Below, in pieces: positions 33,508 through 45,500 of a stretch of DNA of 64,000 nucleotides. Position 1 is the first letter of the stretch. Each line of letters begins with the position of its first letter. The stretch is from Muricea muricata. Taxonomy: Eukaryota; Cnidaria; Anthozoa; Malacalcyonacea; Plexauridae. The notes beneath the pieces are model-generated. The model did not search any database. It was not told the DNA's origin and was given only the letters and a program-made list of their open reading frames with translations. The stretch spans positions 12,756,032-12,820,031 of the forward strand of contig OY979724.1 in NCBI GenBank assembly GCA_963855995.1, given 5' to 3'. Both the position numbers and the translations under genes were made by a program.

Positions 33508-36500
33508 ATGAATAACAAAAGCGTTATATGGCTTGCAGACACGAATGGCTTTGCTCACACGTTGTCCTTGGAAGAAAACAAGTTAACTTTAAGGTCCGAG
33601 GAAACGGATATTATCAAACGAATTTCGGCCGTCGAGTCATGTGCATTCGCCATCGGTGGCGACCAGGAGGTTTATCTCTACGTGAATAGCAGAGATGTTC
33701 CCATTCGTGTGCAAGTCAGCACCTACGAGAACCAGAGATGGGGACTTATACATAAGTGGTCTCCAAAGTCGGTGAGTTTTAGTAGAATTTATGTTAATCA
33801 TAATTAAGTAATTGGAATTCGTGGTGTTTGTGGTGATTATGAATAATTTACATTGATAGCAACTAGTGTGAGTAGATCTGGTATATTTTTCCTAGTTCTA
33901 GTTGGATGGCCTTGGACATTCCCCCCTGCTTTAAAGTTTTGCAACATTTAGAACAGGAGGGGGTGGCTAAGCTGCTTTGGTAAAAATTGCATATATGGTC
34001 ATATTGGTAGCAACAAACATTGGGAGTGGTGTAATTGCTAATTAATTATAATTACCATCAATCACCACAAAACAGGGACATAGCCTGACTGAAAAGTTTC
34101 AAATTGGGTGTTGAGATTTTGAAAATTTACTATAAAATATCAAAACTGTGCAACCGAGATATTGGTTGCACAATACAAGCCTGGGACGTATTCAGGGGGG
34201 AAGCCAATAGAGCCTGGCTCCCCTTTTTTGTTCATAGAAAGGTTCAGGGAGGATGATGCATCCACAAAAACGATGTAAGAATGACATGGAAAATGCAAGT
34301 CATTTTACCTCTGGATTGACACCTGTGTTGCAAAACAGCAATGCCCAATTTGGCAATGCAAAAATCTTGATAGCAATGGTTGTTTTTGACATTTCAACGC
34401 TGTTGATAATTTAATACTGAAGCATCACAACTGAAAAAGCAGTTAAAATTTAAATTAACAAGGTAAGAACATTTCATAATAAACAATTATTTTTGGCTCA
34501 AAACTAGAGAAACCATGCCTATAGATAAGTTAGCAATGGTGCTCAAATTTCAAAAACAACTATTGCTGTCCAAAATTTTGTTTTGCATCATTATATACCA
34601 TTGGAAAGTTCTGTAAAAAATCTGGTGGGTATGTATCACAATCCTCCTTATGTGCAACCAGCCCTGTAATTATCAGGCCCTGAAGGGGGGTCTTTCTTTT
34701 CCCATTTTTCTCAGCCTCAATGTCCAAATGCACAAATCCCATAGTCTTAGTGGATGTCTTGTTCAGATCTTAACCCCATTACGTTTTCTATTGTTTTTTT
34801 TCTTCTAATGATCGCATTCCCAGTATGTGGATTTCCCTTCTCGCGGCACAAAATAGGCAATTTTGCCCCAGCTCCCATTTACCCCTGCAAGACCCTGTAT
34901 TATTGCTCTTTTTGTATGTCTACAATAATACAATGATGAATATTAATTTTTCAATCTAGAGGTTTCCAACAGATCGCTGGGAATGGAGTAATCAAGACGG
35001 CACTAAACACACGCCAAAAGAATCGTTCCTTTTGCCAGAGCATTGGCAATGGGAGGATGATTGGTACATTGATCCAACTGTCCCTGGAGATGAAAAGGTA
35101 ACACTTGCAGAACATCCATTTACTTGTCCTGAGTTAAACATTTTACTGACTTGTTGCAACAAACTTGTCATTTTCATCAAATTGCAACAGTTCTGTTACT
35201 GTAAAGTCACAAGGCTTGCTGCAACTTGGTACAGTTGCACACTTGTTACAACTTGTTACAACTTGTTGAAACAACTTGTAGCAAGATGGCGTATACATGT
35301 GGACGACACATTTTGACAATCGACTTGCGGCAAGTCTGTTCAGCAAGTTTGTTTAGCAGATATGTTGAAGCACTCTAGTAATTATCCCACCTAATGTATT
35401 TAACAATTAGTCATTGAAGGTGAGGTGATTACAAAGCTAAGCTGAAGGCAAAGTGAATATAGGGTTTTAATCACCAAATGACTAATTGTTTTAGTATAAA
35501 TTTCCAGATGTTTACAAATGATAATTACCAAAATGTATTAAAAAAAGCAAAAAGTTATAGTCACTGGCCTGTGACTATCACTTCAGAGATAGCAAATCTT
35601 GACCAATCAGAATAAAGGAAAATCAGTAGTCACCAGGAAATTTATACTAAATAAGTATGTACCTTAGTTATATCTTAAATATAGTTTTCATTGTTGATAT
35701 TATTTTGCATTATCTATTTTGAAAGGGCTGGCAGTACGCACTGGATTTTCCGAGAGAGTATGATCCAGTCAAGGGGATGACGTCATGTGTTCGTAGAAGG
35801 TGTTGGTCAAGATATCGGCGTTTTGCCAGGGTGGAGAAATGGATCAAGGTATATGTACCTAAAGTTGAGAACCTACTTGAATTTATATATACTTTTTTGA
35901 AATTGGAATAATCTTCTTTGCTTGGAAGTGTCATTCAAGTCTTGATAATACATCTATTCTCAATTAAGTTAAGTTCGCTTAAAACAGAAAAGTTGATCGA
36001 AAAAGCCATTCAGGATATTTCTGCCGGTGGCACGTTGATTCCAGGCTGCGAACCAGGTTACATTGCATTGTGGGCTACAAACTTCGCTGGACAGGTGAGT
36101 AATAAACACAGACTATTACAGCCAAAATACAAAACGTGTCCCACTTCGCTTCTACAGTCTATTGTGATCTACTGTAATTTGTAGCGGTTAGTACTGATTT
36201 GTCGGCTAAAATTAATATTCCGTACCTTTTTTATGCGGCAAATTTAAAGAAATACATATCCCTTGCAAAACTGCTGCCGTAGAATAACACACAAGGATTT
36301 CATTGCGGTATTTGCCAATCAATTGATCCGTAATGACCACCACAAATTACAGTAGTTGAATCACGACAGACTTTGGATGTGGGACACTTTTTGTATCATG
36401 ACTGTAGTCAGATAAGGGGAGTGTATTGGAGTCAGTTACTAGCACTTCAAAAGCATGAACTCAGAGATATAACATTTATTTGAGAGTTGGATCATTTACA

Positions 36501-39500
36501 GAATATCAACTTTCAGGTACTTTACAGAGAGGGAATAAGCGCATTATGTCCGGAAGGTACAGGCTGGGTGACTGTGAGCCTTCCAGAAGACGTTCAAGCT
36601 GGGCAGATCTCGGTCGGACCAACCGGGATGGTCTGGGTAATAACCTGGCAACGAAATCTGTATCTTAGGACAGGAATCTCGAAATTTCAACCAACAGGTA
36701 GAAAAAATTAATAAAAATTGCTAGGTGCGCAACCAGGATTCATTCTGAAAACGTTCTCTGATCGTGAAATTTATTTTAACACGAGCTTTCGACTGCCAGT
36801 CTGAAGTCTTTGGCAGGTAAAGTAATGCTAAATATAAAACTATTCTACGACTATGGATTAGTATTACTTTAGAAAAAAATTGTTAAGATATTGCGCACAT
36901 TGTAGGTCCCAATCGCATCAAATTAAGCCAGGTTTACGTGATGAAATAACCACAAGGATAAAGCAGAAAACACAAATGAATAAAGTCAATTGTGTAGTAA
37001 TTCTAATTGAAACACAGAGCTATATTAAATAGTCTCGAAAGATTCTGTGCTAGGGAGCATCAAAATATCGAGACTGTATGAGAAGAAGTGATATAATTCT
37101 TTTCTAATAGGGTTATCGTGGACTTCAGTTCCGTTTCTACCGGATGTTGATGAACGAGTCTACCAACTGTCCGTTGGAATAAATGCTCTATGGCTGCTGA
37201 CAATGGACGGAAAAGTATGAGAACTCACTGCGAGTTTTTGAAATTGTTTAAAAATGTTGAAAATTGGTTGTAGGAAGGTATAAAAAGCAATCACACCAGG
37301 GGTATTGAGCTTGCAAAAGATAAAAACTGACTATAACTCGAAAATGCTGAGCTTTAATATGGGTTCTACCAGTTGCTGGACATGTTCAGAACGTTTGGAG
37401 AAAAATCACAGTCGCGTGGATAGTGTTATTCGATCACCTTTCGTAAAACCGAGCCCACGGTATATTTCTTCGTGTTTCTTCTTATTGACTTCATGCATTT
37501 GTGTTTTTTAGGTATATTTCAGACGAGGTATTTCATCATCCATTGGTTATACAGATGAACAGAACGCAAAAGGAACCAAATGGGTGGAAATGGTGGGCAG
37601 TTTCTCGTTACTCGCCATGGCTTTGAATGACCAGGTACAGTAATATGAAGACGCTTTTTGGCGTATAATTAGATTTCAGAACCATCCTCAGAGACATGAA
37701 AAACTAGATTCATATTAATCTGACACTGCAGAGAACAACGAAAAATCCGTTGTCTCTAGCAGGATTTGAACTCGCATCTTCGGGTTTCTAGACCGCCGCT
37801 CTACCAATTGAGCTATCGAGTCAACTGGGATTGGTAACGAGTCTTATCCAATTTAAGTGCACGAAACATTTTCGTGGCGACTGAACGCTTGTCTTTGAGG
37901 ATGCGCAGTGTTTCAATTTTATTTCAGAACCATCGAGACAACGAATTTTTCGTTGTTCTCTGCAGTGTTAGATTAATATGAATCTAGTTGGGTTTTTTTG
38001 AAATAATTGGATTAATGGTGTTTGTGGTGTTACCCTGAGACCTCAGTTGTTTAAAAGCTGGTTAGCTTAAAGGTTCAAACATGACGATTTCAAAAGTGTT
38101 CGATTTAAAAGTGAAACGTCACGTTTCAAACGTGAACAAACGCGTGAAATAGTTCATGCATCATGCTTGAACATAAATGGCAGTAAAGATAGAAATCTTG
38201 TCCGGATCAATAGCAGTTTTGGTTTTTTTGGAAACTGTTCCTTGATAAACAAAGGGAAACTACGACTTCCAGAATGCTAACTGTAGCTGCGCGTGTTTGA
38301 GTGTGTTATATTTCGCTACGTTAGTTCCTTTGTTATCAATGCAATACTTCTGAAATCATAAATGATTGTAACGATCGGTATAGGTCAATCAGAGACCGGT
38401 TGTATAAAACTCTGAATCTCTTTTTTAATCACTGTGTTGTAGTTAAATATTGATTAAGTGCAAAATACGTTGTTCTAATTGGTTGAAGTTTCCACTGGTC
38501 ATAGTTTTTTATCACTTTTTTATACAAACCGCCCCAGGTTGTCATAAGGCGTCGTCATTTTATTGTAATATACATTCAGGTGTTTGCTTTGAGCACTGGG
38601 TCAGACCATGTCTACTTTCGCTCTGATGTCACTTCCACTGAACTATCTGGCAAGGAATGGAAAAACCTAAACATTGGCCATTCAGTCATGGACAGTACGA
38701 GCAGTCTGTCCAGCGATTCATCACATCACGAATCCGAGGGACCTAGAGGTAAAACTAACTTTATTTATACTGGATAGCTCTATCAGTTCTAAACTGTTCT
38801 TCCTGGAGGTCCAGTAAGGATCATCTCTTATTGATCCAGTGTTACTACAGGAGGAAACGTAAACTAAGTTAACTTTATTTATACTGGATAGCTCTGTCAG
38901 TTCTAAACTGTTCTTCCTGGAGGTCCAGTAAGGATCATCTCTTATTGATCCAGTGTTACTACAGGAGGAAACCTAAACTAAGTTAAATTTATTTATACTG
39001 GATAGCTCTGTCAGTTCTAAACTGTTCTTCCTAGAGGCCCAGTAAGGATCACCTCTTATTGATCCAGTGTTACTACAGGAAGAAACCTAAACTAAACCAA
39101 CTTTATTTATACTCGATAGCTATATCAGTTCTAAACTGTTTCTCCTGTTTTGAAGGTGAAGATGGCACTCTATTCTCTGAACAACTTTCTAGTATGACAG
39201 ACAGTACTACGGAAAAACACCATTGGAACTGGATAAGCTGTGGCGCTTGTGATGTAATGGCAGATTTCTTCAGCTCGCGAAGTCATTTCCAGCGTGTCTC
39301 GTCCTTTAGCTCCATTAGTTTTAGTCCAAATAGATTAAATCTTGGTGACGGCCCATGGAGGGGAACTGTGCTCGACTTGCTACAGTCACGTGATAATAAT
39401 GAATTGATGCCTTACTGTGATTATGAACAGGCTGTGGATAAGGTTAGCGGATAAGGATGAGGGGAAAATCTTTGAGTGATAACAGCTGTGGGTGGAAGAT

Positions 39501-42500
39501 CGTTTGACTAGGACACGAGAGTTGGGAAAACTCTCGTTCAAACTCTCGCCTGTCAACTCTCATGCGACTCTTGTTCCCGTTTGACCAGGACAGGAGAGCT
39601 AAGAAAACTCTCGTTCAAACTCTCGCCTGTCAACTCTCATGCGACTCTTGTTCCCGTTTGACCAGGACAGGAGAGCTAAGAAAACTCTCGTTCAAACTCT
39701 CGCCTGTCAACTCTCATGCGACTCTTGTTCCCGTTTGACCAGGACAGGAGAGCTAAGAAAACTCTCGTTCAAACTCTCGCCTGTCAACTCTCATGCGACT
39801 CTTGTTCCCGTTTGACCAGGACAGGAGAGCTAAGAAAACTCTCGTTCAAACTCTCGCCTGTCAACTCTCATGCGACTCTTGTTCCCGTTTGACCAGGACA
39901 GGAGAGCTAAGAAAACTCTCGTTCAAACTCTCGCTTGTCAAATTTCATCAACACTCATGCAACTCTTGTTCTCGTTTGACCAGCGCATCTGTACCTCTTG
40001 TTCCCGCGTGTTAAAAAAGAGTTGCATGAGAGTTGAGAAGCGCGAGTTTTTATGAACGTTTTCTCAACCCTTGTGTTCTGGTCTAACGAGAGCAAGCATG
40101 ACAATTCATGAAAGTTCAAAAACTGGAGTTTGTATTTCATCTCTTATGCCTCGATCAAATCTGAACAAGAGTTGCACGAGTTGTCAACAAGTTCTCTCGT
40201 GACTTTCTGTCCACAAGTTTATCGAATTTTGTTTCTGCAACTTGCAGTTGTATGAAACTCGCATCAAGCCGGTAAAATTTCCAACTTCTGTGGCGTGTTT
40301 AGCTGTGTGCTAGGTATTTGATCCTTTCTCGTTAATTTAGGGCAGTTGGTCAAAGTCAGGAACATTCAAGATGCTCACTGACCAGCGCCACAAACTCTGG
40401 TCAAGTTGTACAGTAACTCTTTCCAGTGAACCCGACGGTGAATATTTGATCATTCACTACTTCAAGGCCAACAAAAGCAAGGAATTGAAACTCTCCATCT
40501 TCGATATAACTTGTGTCGTTCGTGTTTACAACCAGTCCCATACAAACTGCTTGGCAATCCATACGGCTGTACGCACGATGGAACGAAGTTACATCATGCT
40601 CGCAGCACTCAGCGAAAAGGAGCTTAACGAGTGGATAACGACGTTGAACGCATCTTGTCAAAAGGCGAGGAAATGCGAAGGGGTGCCCAAGCCTTCAGCT
40701 CTATGGTGCACAACATGCTGGGGAGATGTTTTCTTCAGTGACGCGAAGGACGAATCAGGTTCGTCGTTTTCAAAGTCGACTGAACGAATGGACCATTGCC
40801 CTATTAGACAAACTTTTGAATTCCGAAAATCAATTAACACAATCGGAAAGAGCGTCCTAAATTTCATATACAGGTGTATGTACCACAGAATACCACACAA
40901 TTTTCTATCATTCATATTTTATGTCACAAGTATATATCATGGACTATTATTGGTTTTTTGGAAAGGTTTTCCCTGTAGTTTTTCTTCCTGTTGGGTGTTA
41001 CGGTATAGATTTAGCATATTCTAGTATTTTTGAAGCCTGACATTATTTGGAAAAAATCCTAATGTACCACAGAATACCAGTGTGGCAATAAATAAGTAAC
41101 GGTTTATCAAATTGAACCAGGATTTGGTCTGTGATGCTGTATGATAATACTGTATAGATATTGCTATCTAATTTAGTGGAAGGTTAATACTAAAGTCACT
41201 ACATAATACCCATGGTATATACTACAATATATCAGGTTTATCAATAATGTTGAAAGATCGTGTTCTTTTATAGCAAATTTGATTGTTCCCTGTTATTCTT
41301 GAATGGCAGGAATGTTTTATCGCTTAGTACAAATGTCTATGAACATAATTTATGTTGGTTTGCAAACTTATTTTCAAACGTTTTGATTTTACGAGCATTT
41401 AGCAAAAAAGAGGTATCAAAAACAACGAATTATATTTAAACTTTATCCTCGTTACTTTTAAGAATTTTTATTAAAATATTCATTTTTCTTATTTATGTGT
41501 CAATTAACACCAAAATTAATATATATTTACGAGAATAAAGTATTTTGCGCGTTTCTTCCAAATTTTATACTGAAAATAAATACGACTGGTATTCTGTGGC
41601 ACCGAGGTATTTTGTGGTACATATACCTGTAACTGTCAAGTTTGGTTGCAAAATGTTGTAAAATCTGGAAAGTATAGTCCTTATCCACCGTTTACGCTAA
41701 ACGGGCTTCGAACAACAGGCTCCTGTAGAGTTTGCGAATTTTGTATACTTTTGTATTACGCACAAAAAAGTGTTACCACTATGTGGAAACGTGGTTTTTT
41801 GTTGGTTTGTGTCTGGCTGTGTTGGGTTGTGTTTGGTTGTGTTGGGCTGTGTTTTGTTGTGTTGGGTCGTGCCTGGTAGTGTTGTGTTGGGTTGTGTTTT
41901 GCTGTGTTAGGTTGGGTTGGGTTGTGTTGTGTTGGGTTGTGTCTGGTTGTTTTCGGTTGTGTCTGGCTGTGTTGGGTTGTGTTCGCTTGTGTTGTCTTGT
42001 GTTGTCTTGTGTTTTGTTGTGTTTTGTTGTGTTTTGTTGTGTTGTGTTTTGTTGTGTTGTGTTGTGTTGTGTTGTGTTGTGTTGTGTTGTGTTGTGTTGT
42101 GTTGTGTTGTGTTGTGTTGTGTTGTGTTGTGTTGTGTTGTGTTGTGTTGTGTTGTGTTGTGTTGTGTTGTGTTGTGTTGTGTTGTGTTGTGTTGTGTTGT
42201 GTTGTGTTGTGTTGTGTTGTGTTGTGTTGTGTTGGGTTGGGTTGGGTTGGGTTGGGTTGGGTTGGGTTGGGTTGGGTTGGGTTGGGTTGGGTTGGGTTGG
42301 GTTGGGTTGGGTTGGGTTGGGTTGGGTTGGGTTGGGTTGGGTTGGGTTGGGTTGTGTTGTGTTGTGTTGTGTTGTGTTGTGTTGTGTTGTGTTGTGTTGT
42401 GTTGTGTTGTGTTGTGTTGTGTTGTGTTGTGTTGTGTTGTGTTGTGTTGTGTTGTGTTGTGTTGTGTTGTGAATGAATCTGCTTCAGCTGCCAAACTTAA

Positions 42501-45500
42501 AACCTCTCCACTTCATTGCAGATTTCGCGAGTCTACCCGCATACCACATTTTTTGGCGTCAAGTGGGTGGTCACTTAGCCAAAGTCGAGGCAGGGGTTGA
42601 TCAAGTTGTCTGGGGGCTTGGGTACGACGGCAGGCCATGGTGCTTTACACGTGGTTTTGGTGGCGGGATTTTCCCAGCTGACGTGAGCAGCGCCAACGCT
42701 TTTCATGAACAAACAGATCAGAGTGTGTTCTACACTTATGAAAACCAGAGGTGGAACCCCGTGGAGGGCTATGGCGGAAGGTAGGTACTGTGGTATATAT
42801 ATTTTAGGCTGCTTAGGCTACTGAATCAGGTGTAACAATGCTGAGCAATATTGCTGACAGCATTGAACAATGTAAGCAGCACAACATTGGCCATACTTCA
42901 TGCTTGTCAACGACATTAAATAACGTTCGTGAGTCTTAAATCAGGCGTGACAACGCCGAAAAATATTGTTGATATTGCTGATGAACTAAGTTGCCCCGAC
43001 AGGCCGACAACATTCTTGCATCGTGTTTGTTGCATCAATACTTATGATTTTGAAACTGATGGGGAAGTCTTATGCAAAATAGGCGTAACATTCTTATTGT
43101 ATTGCAACCGACTGCATTTCCTAGGCGGTTGTTGACAGATCGTTATGAATGGAGTGACGAAACAGGAGTTTTGGAACGTCGAAAGGAAGGTTACCCTCTT
43201 CCTAACTCTGACTGGCAGTGGTGCGGAGAGTGGAAGGTCGATTATAACACAAAAGAAGGGACGGATAAGAAGGGATGGATGTATGCTCTGGATTTCCCAA
43301 GGTAAGAAAAAGAAGTGGAGAGAGGAAGAGAGACAAGTGTGGCTGTGACCGTTGGCAGCCCAAAAAGTGCGTGTAAAAAATTTGTCGCAAGCCGCAAGCG
43401 CCATTCATGAAAGTCATTGTATAGTATATATTATAATATATACAATGACTTTCATGAATGGCGCTTGCGGCTCGCGACAAATTTTACACGCACTTTTTGG
43501 GCTGCCAATGCTGTGACTTGTGGTTTTGCATGCGGGTGACTGTTTTGTTGTTTTCTAGAGAGTACAGCAACGAGAAGCATTGGAATGATTGCGTGCGAAG
43601 ACGACGGTGGCAAAGGTAAGTTTGCGGTGTGGTGTGATGTGGAGTGGAGTGGAGTGGAGTGGAGTGGAGTGGAGTGGAGTGGAGTGGAGTGGAGTGGAGT
43701 GGAGTGGAGTGGAGTGGAGTGGAGTGGAGTGGAGTGGAGTGGAGTGGAGTGGAGTGGAGTGGAGTGGAGTGGAGTGGAGTGGAGTGGAGTGGAGTGGAGT
43801 GGAGTGGAGTGGAGTGGAGTGGAGTGGAGTGGAGTGGAGTGGAGTGGAGTGGAGTGGAGTGGAGTGGAGTGGAGTGGAGTGGAGTGGAGTGGAGTGGAGT
43901 GGAGTGGAGTGGAGTGGAGTGGAGTGGAGTGGAGTGGAGTGGAGTGGAGTGGAGTGGAGTGGAGTGGAGTGGAGTGGAGTGGAGTGGAGTGGAGTGGAGT
44001 GGAGTGGAGTGGAGTGGAGTGGAGTGGAGTGGAGTGGAGTGGAGTGGAGTGGAGTGGAGTGGAGTGGAGTGGAGTGGAGTGGAGTGGAGTGGAGTGGAGT
44101 GGAGTGGAGTGGAGTGGAGTGGAGTGGAGTGGAGTGGAGTGGAGTGGAGTGGAGTGGAGTGGAGTGGAGTGGAGTGGAGTGGAGTGGAGTGGAGTGGAGT
44201 GGAGTGTGGTATGGTGGTGTGTCGTGTCGTGTGATATTGTGTTGTGTTGTGTGATGATGTGTGGTGCGGTATGGTGTAGTGCTAAATGGTGTTGGGTGAT
44301 GTGATTGGTGTATGGATAGTGTGATGTGGTGTGGTGTGACGTATGGATGTTGTGGTGGGGTAACGTATGTCATTGTGTGGTATGGTATAGTATTGTAAGA
44401 CTAACTGCTACGTAACAACAAGAAACCCATAGTACTTTTCTCGTGTAGATCTGCCCGTGTGAACACAACAGGTCCGTGGCTAGAAATCGTCCCTTCAATT
44501 AAACTCAAAGACGTCAGCATTCAAATAGACCACAAATATCAAAACGACGGCAGTGTGGCAGTCTGGGCAGTCAATAGTGAAGGCGATGTGTTGTGCAGAA
44601 CCAAAGTCACAGCCACCTGTCCTCAGGTCAGGAATAAATTTACAGTTGCTAACGAAATTGAAAATAGTACTGTCTAATTGTTTCATCATTGCTCTAAACG
44701 GTAAAAAAATTATCAGTTTTTACAGGTTGTTGAAAAGAGGATGCGAAAAGGAGTAATTATAGAATACCCTGCCAAGTAAAAACTTGCTTCAGTCATGCCT
44801 CATAACAAGCTTCGTTACTTTCCCCTCTGTACGTGGCTATACTTTGATTGGGTTTTTTTTTGAAAGAACGATGCAAACGCATATAAAGTACATAACAAGT
44901 ATATGTTGTTGCCTACGTGTCGCCAAATCATGTAGCCACGTCTCTCGTTATGGTATTCTATGGTTGTACCTGGTTTTCAACTTTATTGAACGATATCGTT
45001 GAGTCGAAATCAGGGGTAGCATTGCTGAATAGTATCGAGCTGATCTGACCGTGAGGGAAAGGCCTGGAACTAGCGACCAAATGGAAATCCATTTTGCTGT
45101 TTTTAATCATTTATATCTTTTGTTTTCCTTTATGAAACTTGTTGAAACTTTGTAATCATGTTCAGTGAAGAAAATTATAAGTCCACCAGAAATTTGGAAC
45201 CGAAGTAAATTATGCTTAATTTGCTAGTTTGGCTCGAAAAATGGATTTCTATTTGACAACTAGTGCCAGTACTTTTCCGTGTTTTCAGATCATCTAGTTT
45301 GTTGACAACCAGGAACAATGTTGCCCAAAACAACATAGTTGCGTCCTGTTTACAACAGCTTCTGATTTTTAGCCAGAATAGGGTAGTTTTAATTATAGGT
45401 TTAGGTTTTAATAATAGGTTATAATAGGTTTTAGTCTAACAGAATGCCCGTGTGTTTTCATCACTGTACAGGGCGAATCTTGGCATCACATCACGACCAA

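Noticed and set aside
40759-41024. Extension of the TECPR1 PH-domain exon to a stop at 41024
   Set aside because: The family match ends near DAKDES, and the GTTCGT donor at 40759 joins in phase to DFASLPAYHIFWRQ. A retained-intron isoform is possible but unsupported.
42231-42350. GTTGG block as an interstitial telomere
   Set aside because: Animal telomeres are TTAGGG-type hexamers; this is a TTGGG pentamer continuous with GTTGT units.
41732-42600. ORFs of 194-246 codons over the GTTGT/GTTGG array
   Set aside because: Same cause as above: simple repeat inside the intron between TECPR1 exons 40341-40758 and 42522-42780.
43555-44373. Long ORFs of 196-272 codons on both strands over the GGAGT array
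   Set aside because: They exist only because a 5-bp repeat without stop trinucleotides is open in every frame. The array is intronic in TECPR1.
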